Origin: Actinomadura pelletieri DSM 43383
GTDB lineage: Bacteria; Actinomycetota; Actinomycetes; Streptosporangiales; Streptosporangiaceae
Direction of reading: 5' to 3'
Assembly (NCBI RefSeq): GCF_003634705.1
Contig: NZ_RBWU01000003.1
Span: 248,001-312,000, forward strand
Length of the DNA stretch: 64,000 nt
The notes beneath the pieces are model-generated. The model worked only from the letters and a program-made list of their open reading frames with translations. It was not told the DNA's origin and searched no databases. Numbering within the stretch: position 1 is the stretch's first letter; every line of letters starts with the position of its first letter. Shown here in pieces: positions 26,327 to 36,401 of the stretch. Both the position numbers and the translations under genes were made by a program.

Positions 26327-27028
26327 GTGAAGGGAACGGGCACGGTTCGGCCGAGTTATCGCGAATATCCGGCGCCGGGACTGGCGTGCTCGTGGACGGC
26401 GGCGCTGCCGCGGGACGCCGCCCCTTTCACACAGCGCGTCGTGCCCGACGGGTGCGTGGACCTGATGTGGTCGGCGTCAGGGATCCTCGTCGCGGGCCCG
26501 GACACCGGGCCGATCCCCGCGGTGATGGAGCCGGGCACCGCTGTGGCGGCGGTGCGGTTCGCGCCAGGGACTGCGCCACCAGTCCTGGGCGTCCCGGCGG
26601 ACGCGATCCGCGACGGGCGGCTGCCGCTGCGGGAACTGTGGGGCGGGGAGGCCGACCGGCTGGCGGAAACCGTCGGCACGGCCCGCGACCCGCGTGCGGC
26701 GCTGGTCGCGGCGGTCCGGGAGCGGATGCGGCCCGCGGATCCGCTCGTCCCGGCGGTGGTGGTCGGGCTCCAAGAGCGTTCGGTGCGGGACGTGGCGGAC
26801 GGTCTCGGCATCAGCGAGCGGCAGCTCCGACGGCGTTCACTCGCGGCATTCGGGTACGGGCCGAAGACTCTCCAGCGGGTGCTGCGCTTCCAACGGGCGC
26901 TGGGACTGGCCCGCGCGGGCGAGCCCCTGGCGGGGGCGGCGTTCGCGGCGGGCTACGCCGACCAGACGCACTTCGCGCACGAGGTCCGCGCACTCGCGGG
27001 CGAACCCGTTCGCAACCTCCTGTGTTAA
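26327..27028 (+). CDS. AraC-family transcriptional regulator
   Basis: 233 aa. N-terminal DUF6597-like ligand domain ([30 protein letters not shown]) and C-terminal AraC HTH pair: VRDVADGLGISERQLRRR then FAAGYADQTHFAHEVR. The GTG start at 26327 follows AGGAGAG closely. It probably controls the divergent PfpI gene or itself; the inducer is unknown. Its 3' end touches repeat family B. Confidence 0.87.
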   Translation: MKGTGTVRPSYREYPAPGLACSWTAALPRDAAPFTQRVVPDGCVDLMWSASGILVAGPDTGPIPAVMEPGTAVAAVRFAPGTAPPVLGVPADAIRDGRLPLRELWGGEADRLAETVGTARDPRAALVAAVRERMRPADPLVPAVVVGLQERSVRDVADGLGISERQLRRRSLAAFGYGPKTLQRVLRFQRALGLARAGEPLAGAAFAAGYADQTHFAHEVRALAGEPVRNLLC

Positions 27029-27035
27029 TGACAGG

Positions 27036-27485
27036 CGTGTTTATTGCAGGAACGGCCCACTGCGCTCGCCTTACGGCTCGCTACGTGACCGTTCCTGGGG
27101 CGAACGCGACATCGCTTCGCGATCCGCCCGGCTCCGCTCGCCTTCGGCGTCGCTGCACCGGGCGGGTAACGCGTTCGCGCGCGGGCTGAGGTCGCTGCGT
27201 TATTTGCAGGACCGGCCCACTGCGCTCGCCTTGGTTTGCTACGTGACCGGGCTCGGGTGAACGCGGTATCGCTAAGCGATCCGCCAGGTTGCGCTCCTCG
27301 CCTCCGGCATCGCTGCACCAGGCGGGGCAGGCCCTAGAGGTTCCCGCCCACTGCGCTCGCCTTGCGGCTCGCTACGTGACCGTTCCTGGGGCGAACGCGA
27401 CATCGCTCGTGAGCCGCGCGGTTTTGCTTGTCTTCGGCGTTGCTGCGCCGGGTGGGTCACGTGTTTGGGTGTGGGCTGAGGCCTT
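27036..27485. repeat. Repeat family B: three degenerate copies
   Basis: Gap between the AraC-type gene and a hypothetical gene. Copies anchored on CACTGCGCTCGCCTT begin at 27058, 27218 and 27349 (spacing 160 and 131). Copy 1 folds best: CAGGAACGG/CCGTTCCTG, ATCGC-ttc-GCGAT and CCGCCCGG/CCGGGCGG. Copies 2 and 3 are decayed. The segment GCTCGCCTTGCGGCTCGCT also occurs on the minus strand of family A units. No gene is visible in this stretch. Confidence 0.75.
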
Positions 27486-27498
27486 CTCGAAAAGGCCC

Positions 27499-28377
27499 CT
27501 AGGGCTTGAGGCGGTGGTGGGCGCGTAGGGTTCGCAGTCGTTCGACGGTGATGAGGCCGCGCCATTCGGGGCGGGTGATGGGCGTCCAGATGAGGAAGGG
27601 GACGTTCCATCCGCCGTCGTCGTCCTGCGCGTCGATCAGGGCGTCGAGGTGGGCGTCGATGACGTCGGCGGTGAAGAGGCGGCGGCCGTACCCGTGCGGG
27701 GTCGGGGCGAAGTCGAGCGGGAAGTGCTGGGCTCCGGCGGCGTGCGGGTCCAGGGTCACGGGTGCGGCGAGGGCGTCGCGGAGGCGGGTGAAGACGGCTT
27801 CGGCGCGGTCCCGGTCGGGGACGTGGTCGAGGAACGTGAGGATGGACAGGGCGTCGTAGGGGCCCGGTTCGGCGTCCGCGTTCTCCAGGTAACGCCAGCA
27901 GAAGTCCGTGGCGGGGCCGAGCCAGGGGTGACGGGAGCCCGCGCGGTGCAGCATTCCGGCGAGCGTCCCGGTGGGGTTGATGGAGCCGGGCGGGTCGTCG
28001 GGCGTCTGCCACCACGGCGCGTGCGGGGTGTCGCGGACGCTCGGCAGCACGAACGGAACTCCCCCGCCCGGCGCGGTGATGGACGCCAGATAGTCGCCGA
28101 TGCGCTCGACCGCCGGGTCGTCGTCGGCGCCGCACTCGTGCAGGACGTCGAGGGCGTGCTGGGCGGGGACGGGCTGGCTGCCCTCGCCGCGTAGGTCGGG
28201 TTCGAGGGCGTGCCCGTATCCGCCGTCGGGGTTCTCGTAGGCGTGCAGGGCCGCCAGGACGGGTCCGGCGGGCCCGCCGCGGAAGTGGAGGGCGAAACGG
28301 CGCCGGTCGATGAGACGGCCGTTGAGGCGCAGGAACTCGGCGGCACGGTCGACGCCGCTGTCGGGCAGAACCTTCAT
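27499..28377 (-). CDS. Conserved hypothetical protein, alpha/alpha-toroid-like
   Basis: 292 aa, not assigned to a named family with confidence. GPVLAALHAYENPDGGYGHALEPDLRGE, LDALIDAQDDDGGWNVPFLIW and the overall helical pattern resemble prenyltransferase/squalene-cyclase-type repeats (QxxDGGW-like). No catalytic DXDD motif is seen, so a terpene-cyclase role is not claimed. The ATG at 28377 is used; an in-frame ATG at 28401 is possible and neither has a good ribosome site. It is flanked by repeat family B. Confidence 0.7.
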   Translation of the reverse strand: MKVLPDSGVDRAAEFLRLNGRLIDRRRFALHFRGGPAGPVLAALHAYENPDGGYGHALEPDLRGEGSQPVPAQHALDVLHECGADDDPAVERIGDYLASITAPGGGVPFVLPSVRDTPHAPWWQTPDDPPGSINPTGTLAGMLHRAGSRHPWLGPATDFCWRYLENADAEPGPYDALSILTFLDHVPDRDRAEAVFTRLRDALAAPVTLDPHAAGAQHFPLDFAPTPHGYGRRLFTADVIDAHLDALIDAQDDDGGWNVPFLIWTPITRPEWRGLITVERLRTLRAHHRLKP

Positions 28378-28701
28378 GCCGTCACCGTAGGACGGCCGCA
28401 TCCGGCCGGTCTTGCAGGAAACGGACACCGGTATCCCGGTCAGGGGGTGGGCCCGGCCACCCCAGCGGTGAGTGGCCAGGCCCCTGATGTCCCGCGTATG
28501 GGGCGGGAGCAGGCGGTTCGCGGTGGCGTGACAAGGCTCAGGCCGTCCGGCCGCCGTTCGGTGAACCTGGGCCGGACGGTAGTCGACCGACCGGCAGTCC
28601 ACAAGTGGGTGCGGGGTGGCCGGATGTGTCCGTGATCTGCTGGTTGCACGAGTGGTGGACCCCGTTCCCGGAGAGGGGCTGTATGTGGTCTGCTGTCCGA
28701 C
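28378..28701. other. 324-bp gap between divergent genes
   Basis: I see no gene, RNA or strong dyad here. It must carry the promoters of the toroid-like protein and of the decarboxylase; no convincing -35/-10 pair stands out in the GC-rich sequence. Confidence 0.5.
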
Positions 28702-30129
28702 ATGAGTGATCCGCTTGACGAACGTGACGTGGCCGACGAGCCGCTCGCCGTGGTGGCGCGGGCGGCGGGCCCGTACCTGGACGGGCTCGGCGAGCGCCCG
28801 GTCCACGACCCCGCGCAGGACGTCCTGCTGGACGAACTCGGCGGCCCGCTCCCGGAGGAGGGCGACGGGTCGGTCGCCGCCCTGGAACGGCTGGTGCGGG
28901 TGGGGACGGGCGCGGCGACGCATTCGTCCGGGCCGCGGTGTTTCCACTTCGTGGTCGGCGGGGCGACCCCGGCGGCGATGGCGGGCGACTGGACGACGTC
29001 GCTGTTGGACCAGGGCGCGGGCCTGTGGGTGCTGTCGCCGTTCGCCGCGCGGGCGGAGACGGTCGTGCTGGGCTGGCTGAAGGAGCTGTTCGGGCTGCCC
29101 GCCTCGTTCGGGGGCGTGCTGACCCCGAGCGCGACGCTCGCGCACGTCACGGGTCTGGCGTGCGCCCGGTACTGGTGGGCGGACGGCTACGGCGTGGACG
29201 TGACGTCACGGGGCCTCGGCGGGCTCCCGGTGATGCCGGTGTTCAGCAGCGGGCTGGTGCATGTGAGCACCCGTAAAGCACTGCAGATCCTCGGCTGCGG
29301 CCGGGACACGCTCCGCACGTTCGCGCGGGACGACGCGGGCCGGGTCGATCTCGCCGCGATGGAGGAGGCGCTGGAACGGGTCGGCGGCCGGGCGGTGATC
29401 GTGGCGAACCTCGGTGAGGTCAACACCGGCGACTCCGACCCGATCGACGAGCTCGCCGACCTGGCGGAGCGGCACGGCGCGTGGCTGCACGTGGACGGCG
29501 CGTTCGGGATGTTCGCCGCGCTGTCGCCGCGGACGGCGCATCTCGCGCGTGGTGTGGAACGTGCCGACTCGGTGACCGCGGATGGGCACAAGTGGCTGAA
29601 CGTGCCGTACGAGAGCGGTTTCTCGTTCGTCCGGGACGGGGAGCTGCTGTCCCGCGCGTTCGGCGCGTGGGGCGCGGCGTACCTGCCGGACGCGGACGAC
29701 GAGCGGATCAACTACAACATGCTGGGCCCGGAGTCGTCGCGGCGGGCGCGGGCCCTGCCGATCTGGGCGACGCTGCGCGCGTACGGGCGCGACGGCTACC
29801 GGGCGATGGTGGAGCGGCACCTGGACGTCGCCCTGCACCTGGGTGAACTCGTCGAGGCGGCACCGGACCTGGAGCTGCTCGCGCCGGTGCAGCTGTGCAT
29901 CGTGTGCTTCCGGTACCGTCCGGACGGCGTCCCGGAGCATCGACTGAACGAGCTGAACGCCCGCCTCGGCGAGGCCCTCCTCGCCGACGGCCGTGTCTTC
30001 GCGGGGACGAGCACCTACCGGGGCATGACCGTGTTCAGGCCCGCGCCGCTGAACTGGCGGACGACGAAGTCGGACGTGGAACTCCTCGTCGACGTCGTCC
30101 GGGAACTCGGCGCGGACCTGAACGGCTGA
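28702..30129 (+). CDS. PLP-dependent group II decarboxylase
   Basis: 475 aa. Aspartate aminotransferase fold, group II amino acid decarboxylase type: SGPRCFHFVVGGATPAAM, GVLTPSATLAHVTGLACAR, HVDGAFGMFAAL (the Asp that contacts the pyridine) and the PLP lysine in ADGHKWLNVPYESGF. Closest general match is aromatic-L-amino-acid/tyrosine/glutamate decarboxylases; the substrate is not determinable. It has no obvious operon partner and is convergent with gltD. Confidence 0.88.
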   Translation: MSDPLDERDVADEPLAVVARAAGPYLDGLGERPVHDPAQDVLLDELGGPLPEEGDGSVAALERLVRVGTGAATHSSGPRCFHFVVGGATPAAMAGDWTTSLLDQGAGLWVLSPFAARAETVVLGWLKELFGLPASFGGVLTPSATLAHVTGLACARYWWADGYGVDVTSRGLGGLPVMPVFSSGLVHVSTRKALQILGCGRDTLRTFARDDAGRVDLAAMEEALERVGGRAVIVANLGEVNTGDSDPIDELADLAERHGAWLHVDGAFGMFAALSPRTAHLARGVERADSVTADGHKWLNVPYESGFSFVRDGELLSRAFGAWGAAYLPDADDERINYNMLGPESSRRARALPIWATLRAYGRDGYRAMVERHLDVALHLGELVEAAPDLELLAPVQLCIVCFRYRPDGVPEHRLNELNARLGEALLADGRVFAGTSTYRGMTVFRPAPLNWRTTKSDVELLVDVVRELGADLNG

Positions 30130-30133
30130 ACGG

Positions 30134-31597
30134 TCAGGCGATGGGACGGGCGGTGGGCGGGATCGGGTACGGCAGCGACGTGTGGCCGGTGAGGTAGGCG
30201 TCGACGGCGTGCGCGGCGGCGCGGCCCTCGGCGATGGCCCACACGATGAGCGACTGGCCGCGGCCCATGTCGCCCGCGGCGAACACGCCGTCCACGGACG
30301 TGGCGTAGTCGCGGTCGCGGGCCACGTTGCCGCGCTGGTCCAGGTCCACGCCGAGCTGGTCGAGCAGCCCCTCCCGCTCCGGGCCGACGAAGCCCATCGC
30401 GAGGGTGACCAGTTCGGCGGGGATCTCCCGTTCGGTGCCCTCGACCGGCTGGAACCCGGTCTGCGGACCGCCGACCTCCACGAGCCGCAGCGCGCGGACG
30501 TTGCCGTTCCCGTCGTCGACGAACTCGGTGGTGGACACCGCGTACACGCGGTCGCCGCCCAGGTCGGCGAGTTCCTCGTGGGCGCTCTCCACCTTGAACA
30601 GCATCGGGTACGTCGGCCACGGCTGCGCGTCCGGCCGGGTCCGCGGCGGGCGCGGCATGATCTCCAGCTGGGTGACGGACGCGGCGCCCTGCCGGATCGC
30701 GGTACCGATGCAGTCGGCGCCGGTGTCGCCGCCGCCGATGACCACGACGTGCTTGCCCGTCGCGGAGATCGGCGACTCGTCGAAGTCGCCCTCCTGCACC
30801 CGGTTGGCCGGCGGCAGGTACTCCATCGCCTGGTGGACGCCGTTCAGCTCCCGTCCGGGGACGGGCAGGTCGCGCCAGGCGGTGGCGCCGCCCGCGAGGA
30901 CGACGGCGTCGTGCCCCGCGCGCAGCTCGTCGGCGGTGATGTCGACGCCGACGTTCACCGACGTCCGGAAGACGGTGCCCTCGGCGCGCATCTGGTTCAG
31001 GCGCCGGTCCAGGTGCCGCTTCTCCATCTTGAACTCGGGGATGCCGTAGCGCAGCAGGCCGCCGACGCGGTCGGCGCGCTCGTACACGGTGACCTCGTGC
31101 CCGGCGCGGGTGAGCTGCTGCGCGGCGGCGAGGCCGGCGGGCCCCGAGCCGACGACCGCGACCGTCTTACCGGTCCGCACGGTGGGCGGCTGCGGGCGCA
31201 CCCAGCCCTCCGCGAACGCCCGGTCGATGATCTCCACCTCGACCCGCTTGATGGTCACCGGGTCCTGGTTGATGCCGAGGACGCAGGCGCTCTCGCACGG
31301 GGCGGGGCACAGCCTCCCGGTGAACTCCGGGAAGTTGTTGGTGGCGTGCAGCCGTTCGATCGCCTCGTGCCAGTCCTTGCGGTAGACGAGGTCGTTCCAC
31401 TCGGGGATGAGGTTGCCGAGCGGGCAGCCCTGGTGGCAGAACGGGATGCCGCAGTCCATGCAGCGGCTCGCCTGCTTCTCGACGCGGTCGCGGCCGAAGT
31501 CCTCGTAGACCTCGGACCAGCTGCGGATCCGCACGTCGACCGGACGGCGCTTCGGGAGCTCCCGCCGGACGGTCAGAAAACCCTTCGGGTCGGCCAT
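30134..31597 (-). CDS. gltD: Glutamate synthase small subunit (NADPH)
   Basis: 487 aa flavoprotein that passes NADPH electrons to GltB. N-terminal 4Fe-4S ligands CMDCGIPFCHQGCP and CPAPCESAC; FAD-binding VVGSGPAGLAAAQ; NADPH-binding VIGGGDTGADCIG; C-terminal VFAAGDMGRGQSL. The start at 31597 (MADPKGFLTV) is supported by GGGGGA upstream and by the 19-bp gap after the gltB stop; an open extension into gltB is not real. Confidence 0.96.
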   Translation of the reverse strand: MADPKGFLTVRRELPKRRPVDVRIRSWSEVYEDFGRDRVEKQASRCMDCGIPFCHQGCPLGNLIPEWNDLVYRKDWHEAIERLHATNNFPEFTGRLCPAPCESACVLGINQDPVTIKRVEVEIIDRAFAEGWVRPQPPTVRTGKTVAVVGSGPAGLAAAQQLTRAGHEVTVYERADRVGGLLRYGIPEFKMEKRHLDRRLNQMRAEGTVFRTSVNVGVDITADELRAGHDAVVLAGGATAWRDLPVPGRELNGVHQAMEYLPPANRVQEGDFDESPISATGKHVVVIGGGDTGADCIGTAIRQGAASVTQLEIMPRPPRTRPDAQPWPTYPMLFKVESAHEELADLGGDRVYAVSTTEFVDDGNGNVRALRLVEVGGPQTGFQPVEGTEREIPAELVTLAMGFVGPEREGLLDQLGVDLDQRGNVARDRDYATSVDGVFAAGDMGRGQSLIVWAIAEGRAAAHAVDAYLTGHTSLPYPIPPTARPIA

Positions 31598-31616
31598 TGA
31601 AGGAAGTCCCCCTCTC

Positions 31617-34600
31617 TCAGCTCTGCGCGGCGGCCATGACGGCCTCGTCCACGTCGCGTCCCTCGGCCTCGGCCCTGGCCATGGCGTCCAGGACACGCCG
31701 GTAGTCACGCGGCATGATCTTGGTGAAGCGGGTGGCGGCGGCGTCCCAGTCGTCCAGCAGGCGGCGCGCCACCGTGGAACCCGTCTCGGCGAGGTGCCGT
31801 TCGACCAGCGTCCGGACGAACTCCACGTCGCCGCCGTCGAGCGGCTCCAGGTCGACCATCTCGCCGTTGACCCGCTCGGGCACCAGGTCCAGGACGTAGG
31901 CGATGCCACCGGACATCCCGGCCGCGAGGTTACGTCCGGTCGGGCCGAGGATCACGGCACGGCCGCCGGTCATGTACTCGCAGGCGTGGTCGCCGACGCC
32001 CTCCACGACGGCGGTGGCGCCGGAGTTGCGGACGCAGAACCGCTCGCCGACGATCCCGCGGGCGAACAGCTCACCGGACGTCGCGCCGTACAGGATGACG
32101 TTCCCGCCGATGATCTGCTCCTCGGCGGCGAACCCGGCGTCGGCCGGTGGACGCAGCGTCAGCCGCCCGCCCGACAGGCCCTTGCCGACATAGTCGTTGG
32201 CGTCGCCGACGAGCCGCAGCGTGATCCCGCGCGGCACGAACGCGCCGAACGAGTTGCCCGCCGAGCCGGTGAACGTGATGTTGATGGTGTCGTCGGGCAG
32301 CCCGTCCGCGCCGCGCGCCCGGGTGATCTCGTGCCCGAGCATCGTCCCGACCGTGCGGTTGATGTTGCGGATGGGCAGTTCGAGGTTCACCTGGGTGCCG
32401 TGCTCGATGGCGCCCTCGGAGAGCTGGATCAGCGTGTTGTCGAGCGCCTTCTCCAGACCGTGGTCCTGGTCGGTGGTGCGGCGCAGCGCGGCGCCGTCCG
32501 TGACCTCGGGCGCGTGCAGGATCGGGGACAGGTCCAGCCCGGCCGCCTTCCAGTGCTCCACGGCGTCCCGCGTGTCGATCATCTCGACATGCCCGATCGC
32601 CTCGTCCAGGGACCGGAACCCGAGGGCCGCCAGGTACTCGCGGACCTCCTCGGCGACGAACTCGAAGAAGTTGACGACGAACTCCGGCTTGCCGGAGAAC
32701 CGCCGCCGCAGGACGGGGTTCTGGGTGGCGACGCCGACCGGGCAGGTGTCCAGGTGGCAGACCCGCATCATGACGCAGCCCGACACCACCAGCGGCGCGG
32801 TCGCGAAGCCGTACTCCTCCGCGCCGAGCAGCGCGGCGACGACGACGTCCCGGCCGGTCTTCATCTGCCCGTCGGTCTGCACGACGATGCGGTCACGCAG
32901 CCCGTTCAGCAGCAGCGTCTGCTGCGTCTCGGCGAGGCCCAGCTCCCACGGCGCGCCCGCGTGCTTCAGCGACGTCAGCGGCGACGCGCCGGTGCCGCCG
33001 TCATGCCCGGAGATCAGCACCACGTCGGCGTGCGCCTTGGACACCCCGGCCGCGACGGTGCCGACACCGACCTCGGCGACGAGCTTGACGTGCACGCGCG
33101 CCGCCGGGTTGGCGTTCTTCAGGTCGTGGATGAGCTGCGCCAGGTCCTCGATGGAGTAGATGTCGTGGTGCGGCGGCGGCGAGATGAGGCCGACGCCGGG
33201 CGTGGAGTGCCGGGTCTTGGCGATCCACGGGTACACCTTGTGGCCGGGCAGCTGGCCGCCCTCGCCGGGCTTGGCGCCCTGCGCCATCTTGATCTGGATG
33301 TCGTCGGCGTTGGTGAGGTACTCCGACGTCACCCCGAACCGGCCGGACGCGACCTGCTTGATGGCGCTGCGCCGCAGGTCGCCGTTGGCGTCGGGGGTGA
33401 AGCGGGAGGGGTCCTCGCCGCCCTCGCCGGTGTTGGACTTGCCGCCGAGCCGGTTCATCGCGATCGCGAGGGTCTCGTGGGCCTCCGCGGAGATGGACCC
33501 GTACGACATCGCGCCGGTGGAGAACCGCTTCACGATCTCGGACACGGGTTCGACCTCGTCCAGCGGCACGGGCTCCCGCTCGCCCTCCTTCAGCCGGAAC
33601 AGACCGCGCAGCGTCATCAGCCGCTCGGCCTGCGAGTCGACCGTGGAGGTGTACTCCTTGAAGATCTCGTAGCGGCGGGTGCGGGTGGCGTGCTGGAGCT
33701 TGAACACCGTCTCCGGGTCGAACAGGTGCGGTTCGCCCTCCCGGCGCCACTGGTACTCGCCGCCGACCTCCAGCGTCCGGTGCGCGAGGTCGTTGCCGCC
33801 CGGCGGGTAGGCGCGGGCGTGCCGCTCGGCCGCCTCCCGGGCCAGCACGTCGAAGCCGACGCCGCCGAGCCGGGACGTGGTGCCGGTGAAGCAGCGGGAC
33901 ACGACCTCCTCACCGAGCCCGATCGCCTCGAAGATCTGCGCGCCGGTGTAGGACGCGACCGTGGACACGCCCATCTTCGACATGATCTTCAGGACGCCCT
34001 TGCCGTACGCCTTGACGAGGTTGCGGACGGCCCGGCCCACGTCCTGCGCCGGGTCGAGGCCGTCGACGGCGCCGCCGCGGACCAGGTCCTCGACGGTCTC
34101 GATCGCCAGGTACGGGTTGATCGCGGAGGCGCCGTACCCGATCAGCAGCGCCATGTGGTGGCACTCGCGGGCCTCGCCCGTCTCGATCACCAGACCGACC
34201 CGGGTGCGGGTCTTCTCGCGGATCAGATGGTGGTGGACGGCACCGGTCAGCAGCAGCGACGGGATGGCGGCGCGGCCGGGGTCGGCGCCGCGGTCCGACA
34301 GCACGATGATCCGGGCGCCCGCCTCGATCGCCCGGCTCACCTCGGCGTTGATCTCCTCCAGCCGGGCCGCCAGCGCCGCTCCCCCGCCCGCGACGTCGTA
34401 CAGGCCGTGGACGACATGGGCGCGCAGATGCGGCAGCGATCCCTCGTCGTCAATGTGGATGATCTTGGAGAGTTCGTCGTTGTCGAGGATCGGGGTCGGC
34501 AGGACCAGCCGCCGGCACGAGTCCGGGCCGGGGTCCAGGAGGTTGCCCTCCGGGCCGAGCGTGGACTGCAGCGAGGTGACGAGCTCCTCGCGGATCGCGT

Positions 34601-36209
34601 CCAGCGGCGGGTTCGTGACCTGCGCGAACAGTTGCTTGAAGTAGTCGAACAGCAGCCGCGGCCGCTCCGACAGCACCGCGATCGGCGTGTCGGTGCCCAT
34701 GGACCCGATCGGCTCGGCGCCGGTCCGCGCCATCGGCGTCAGGATGATCCGCTGCTCTTCGAGGGTGTACCCGAACGACTGCTGCCGCTTCACGAGCGTC
34801 TCGTGCGTCGGGATCTCCCGCTCCCGGTGCGGCAGCTCCTCGAACCGTACGAGGCCCTCGTGCAGCCACTCGCCGTACGGGTGCTCGGCGGCCAGCTGGG
34901 CCTTGACCTCGTCGTCCTCGACGATCCGTCCGGCGGCGGTGTCCACCAGGAAGATCTTGCCGGGCTGGAGGCGGCCCTTCCGGACGACCTTGGCCGCCGG
35001 GATGTCCAGGACGCCCGCCTCGCTGGACAGCACGACCAGGCCGTCGTCGGTCACCCAGTACCGGCCGGGGCGCAGCCCGTTACGGTCCAGGACGGCGCCG
35101 GCGACCGTGCCGTCGGTGAAGCTGACGCTGGCGGGGCCGTCCCACGCCTCCATCAGCGTGGAGTGGAACTCGTAGAAGGCCCGGCGGTCCGGGTCCATCT
35201 CGGTGTGGTTCTCCCACGCCTCCGGGATCATCATCAGCACGGCGTGCGGCAGCGACCGGCCGCCGAGGTGCAGCAGTTCCAGGCACTCGTCGAACGAGGC
35301 GGTGTCGCTGGCCTCGATGTCGATCACCGGGTAGATCCGGGACAGGTCGCCGGGGATCAGGTCCGACGCCAGCAGCGCCTCCCGGGCCCGCATCCAGTTC
35401 CGGTTCCCCTTCACCGTGTTGATCTCGCCGTTGTGGGCGATGAACCGGTACGGGTGCGCCAACTCCCAGGCGGGGAACGTGTTGGTCGAGAACCGGGAGT
35501 GGACGAGGGCGATCGCGCTGGTGAAGCGGCGGTCCGACAGGTCGGGGAAGAACGGCTCCAGCTGCGGGGTCGTCAGCATCCCCTTGTAGACGATCGTCCG
35601 GCTCGACAGGCTCGGAAAGTAGACCGGCACGTCCTGCTCGGCGCGCTCGCGCATACAGAACACGACACGGTCCAACTCCAGGCCGGTCTTGCCGGCGTGC
35701 GGGCCGTCCGGGGCGGCGGCGACGAACAGCTGCGCGAACTGCGGCATGACCCGCCGGGCGGCGGGGCCGGTGAAGTCGGGATCGTGCGGAAGCTCACGCC
35801 AGCCGAGGACCGTCAGGCCCTCCTCGGCGCACAGCGCCTCGATGTGGGCGGTCACGGCGGCGCGCTCCGCGCCGTCCCGCGGCAGGAACGCGGTACCGGC
35901 CGCGTAGGAGCCGGGTTCGGGGAGCGTGAAGTCGCAGACCTCGCGGAAGAACGCGTCCGGGATCTGGACGAGGATGCCGACGCCGTCGCCGTCGTCCGGC
36001 TCCGCGCCCACGGCGCCGCGGTGGTCGAGGTTCTTAAGAACGGTCAGGGCGTTCTGCACGATGTCGTGGCTCTTGCGGCCGTGCAGGTCGGCCACGATGC
36101 CGACGCCGCAGGCGTCGTGTTCGTTCGCCGGGTCGTAAAGGCCCTGGGCGCGGGGACGGGCCGTAGCGCCGGGCGTGCGGGCAGCAGGTGTGAGGGCAGC
36201 AGAGGCCAT
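31617..36209 (-). CDS. gltB: Glutamate synthase large subunit
   Basis: 1530 aa. L-glutamine + 2-oxoglutarate + 2e- gives two glutamates. After a 33-residue propeptide the Ntn nucleophile is Cys34 (EHDACGVG), followed by the glutamine amidotransferase domain, the central domain, the FMN synthase domain ([12 protein letters not shown]), the 3Fe-4S ligands C-x5-C-x4-C in [12 protein letters not shown] (about 1146) and the C-terminal beta-helix. The ATG at 36209 follows GGGAGGG; a TTG at 36212 is less likely. gltBD form an operon. A dre-like palindrome lies 164 bp upstream. Confidence 0.97.
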   Translation of the reverse strand: MASAALTPAARTPGATARPRAQGLYDPANEHDACGVGIVADLHGRKSHDIVQNALTVLKNLDHRGAVGAEPDDGDGVGILVQIPDAFFREVCDFTLPEPGSYAAGTAFLPRDGAERAAVTAHIEALCAEEGLTVLGWRELPHDPDFTGPAARRVMPQFAQLFVAAAPDGPHAGKTGLELDRVVFCMRERAEQDVPVYFPSLSSRTIVYKGMLTTPQLEPFFPDLSDRRFTSAIALVHSRFSTNTFPAWELAHPYRFIAHNGEINTVKGNRNWMRAREALLASDLIPGDLSRIYPVIDIEASDTASFDECLELLHLGGRSLPHAVLMMIPEAWENHTEMDPDRRAFYEFHSTLMEAWDGPASVSFTDGTVAGAVLDRNGLRPGRYWVTDDGLVVLSSEAGVLDIPAAKVVRKGRLQPGKIFLVDTAAGRIVEDDEVKAQLAAEHPYGEWLHEGLVRFEELPHREREIPTHETLVKRQQSFGYTLEEQRIILTPMARTGAEPIGSMGTDTPIAVLSERPRLLFDYFKQLFAQVTNPPLDAIREELVTSLQSTLGPEGNLLDPGPDSCRRLVLPTPILDNDELSKIIHIDDEGSLPHLRAHVVHGLYDVAGGGAALAARLEEINAEVSRAIEAGARIIVLSDRGADPGRAAIPSLLLTGAVHHHLIREKTRTRVGLVIETGEARECHHMALLIGYGASAINPYLAIETVEDLVRGGAVDGLDPAQDVGRAVRNLVKAYGKGVLKIMSKMGVSTVASYTGAQIFEAIGLGEEVVSRCFTGTTSRLGGVGFDVLAREAAERHARAYPPGGNDLAHRTLEVGGEYQWRREGEPHLFDPETVFKLQHATRTRRYEIFKEYTSTVDSQAERLMTLRGLFRLKEGEREPVPLDEVEPVSEIVKRFSTGAMSYGSISAEAHETLAIAMNRLGGKSNTGEGGEDPSRFTPDANGDLRRSAIKQVASGRFGVTSEYLTNADDIQIKMAQGAKPGEGGQLPGHKVYPWIAKTRHSTPGVGLISPPPHHDIYSIEDLAQLIHDLKNANPAARVHVKLVAEVGVGTVAAGVSKAHADVVLISGHDGGTGASPLTSLKHAGAPWELGLAETQQTLLLNGLRDRIVVQTDGQMKTGRDVVVAALLGAEEYGFATAPLVVSGCVMMRVCHLDTCPVGVATQNPVLRRRFSGKPEFVVNFFEFVAEEVREYLAALGFRSLDEAIGHVEMIDTRDAVEHWKAAGLDLSPILHAPEVTDGAALRRTTDQDHGLEKALDNTLIQLSEGAIEHGTQVNLELPIRNINRTVGTMLGHEITRARGADGLPDDTINITFTGSAGNSFGAFVPRGITLRLVGDANDYVGKGLSGGRLTLRPPADAGFAAEEQIIGGNVILYGATSGELFARGIVGERFCVRNSGATAVVEGVGDHACEYMTGGRAVILGPTGRNLAAGMSGGIAYVLDLVPERVNGEMVDLEPLDGGDVEFVRTLVERHLAETGSTVARRLLDDWDAAATRFTKIMPRDYRRVLDAMARAEAEGRDVDEAVMAAAQS

Positions 36210-36372
36210 CAACCCTCCCGTCGTCGTCGTGTCACTGCTTCGATGTCAGTGCAGGCTCGGGACGACGTTGGCCCTGCTGCGGTGAGATGACATTACAGCA
36301 CTGCCGGGATCATGCCCGACCGCCCCAGATCGCGAAACTTCCAGGCGTCGATCCGACGGTGCGTCATCTCAC

Positions 36373-36388
36373 AATGGTTTAGACCATT
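36373..36388. promoter_or_regulatory. dre-like palindrome upstream of gltB
   Basis: AATGGT-ttag-ACCATT, perfect 6-bp arms; it matches the DasR consensus (ACTGGTCTAGACCAGT type) at 13 of 16 positions. It lies 164 bp upstream of gltB and 14 bp after the preceding gene's stop. Could be a GntR-family operator for glutamate synthase. Confidence 0.45.
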
Positions 36389-36401
36389 CTACCCGGGAAG
36401 G

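Noticed and set aside
28440..29150. Minus-strand frames extending upstream of the toroid-like protein into the decarboxylase
   Set aside because: They overlap the well-supported PLP decarboxylase antisense and lack homologous motifs; the real start is near 28377.
31794..36290. 1498-codon open frame antisense to gltB
   Set aside because: It is the GC-skewed shadow of gltB; it shows no domain and gltB is unambiguous on the other strand.
36213..36401. GlnR box upstream of gltB
   Set aside because: No convincing GTnAC-n6-GAAAC arrangement; isolated AC dinucleotides only.
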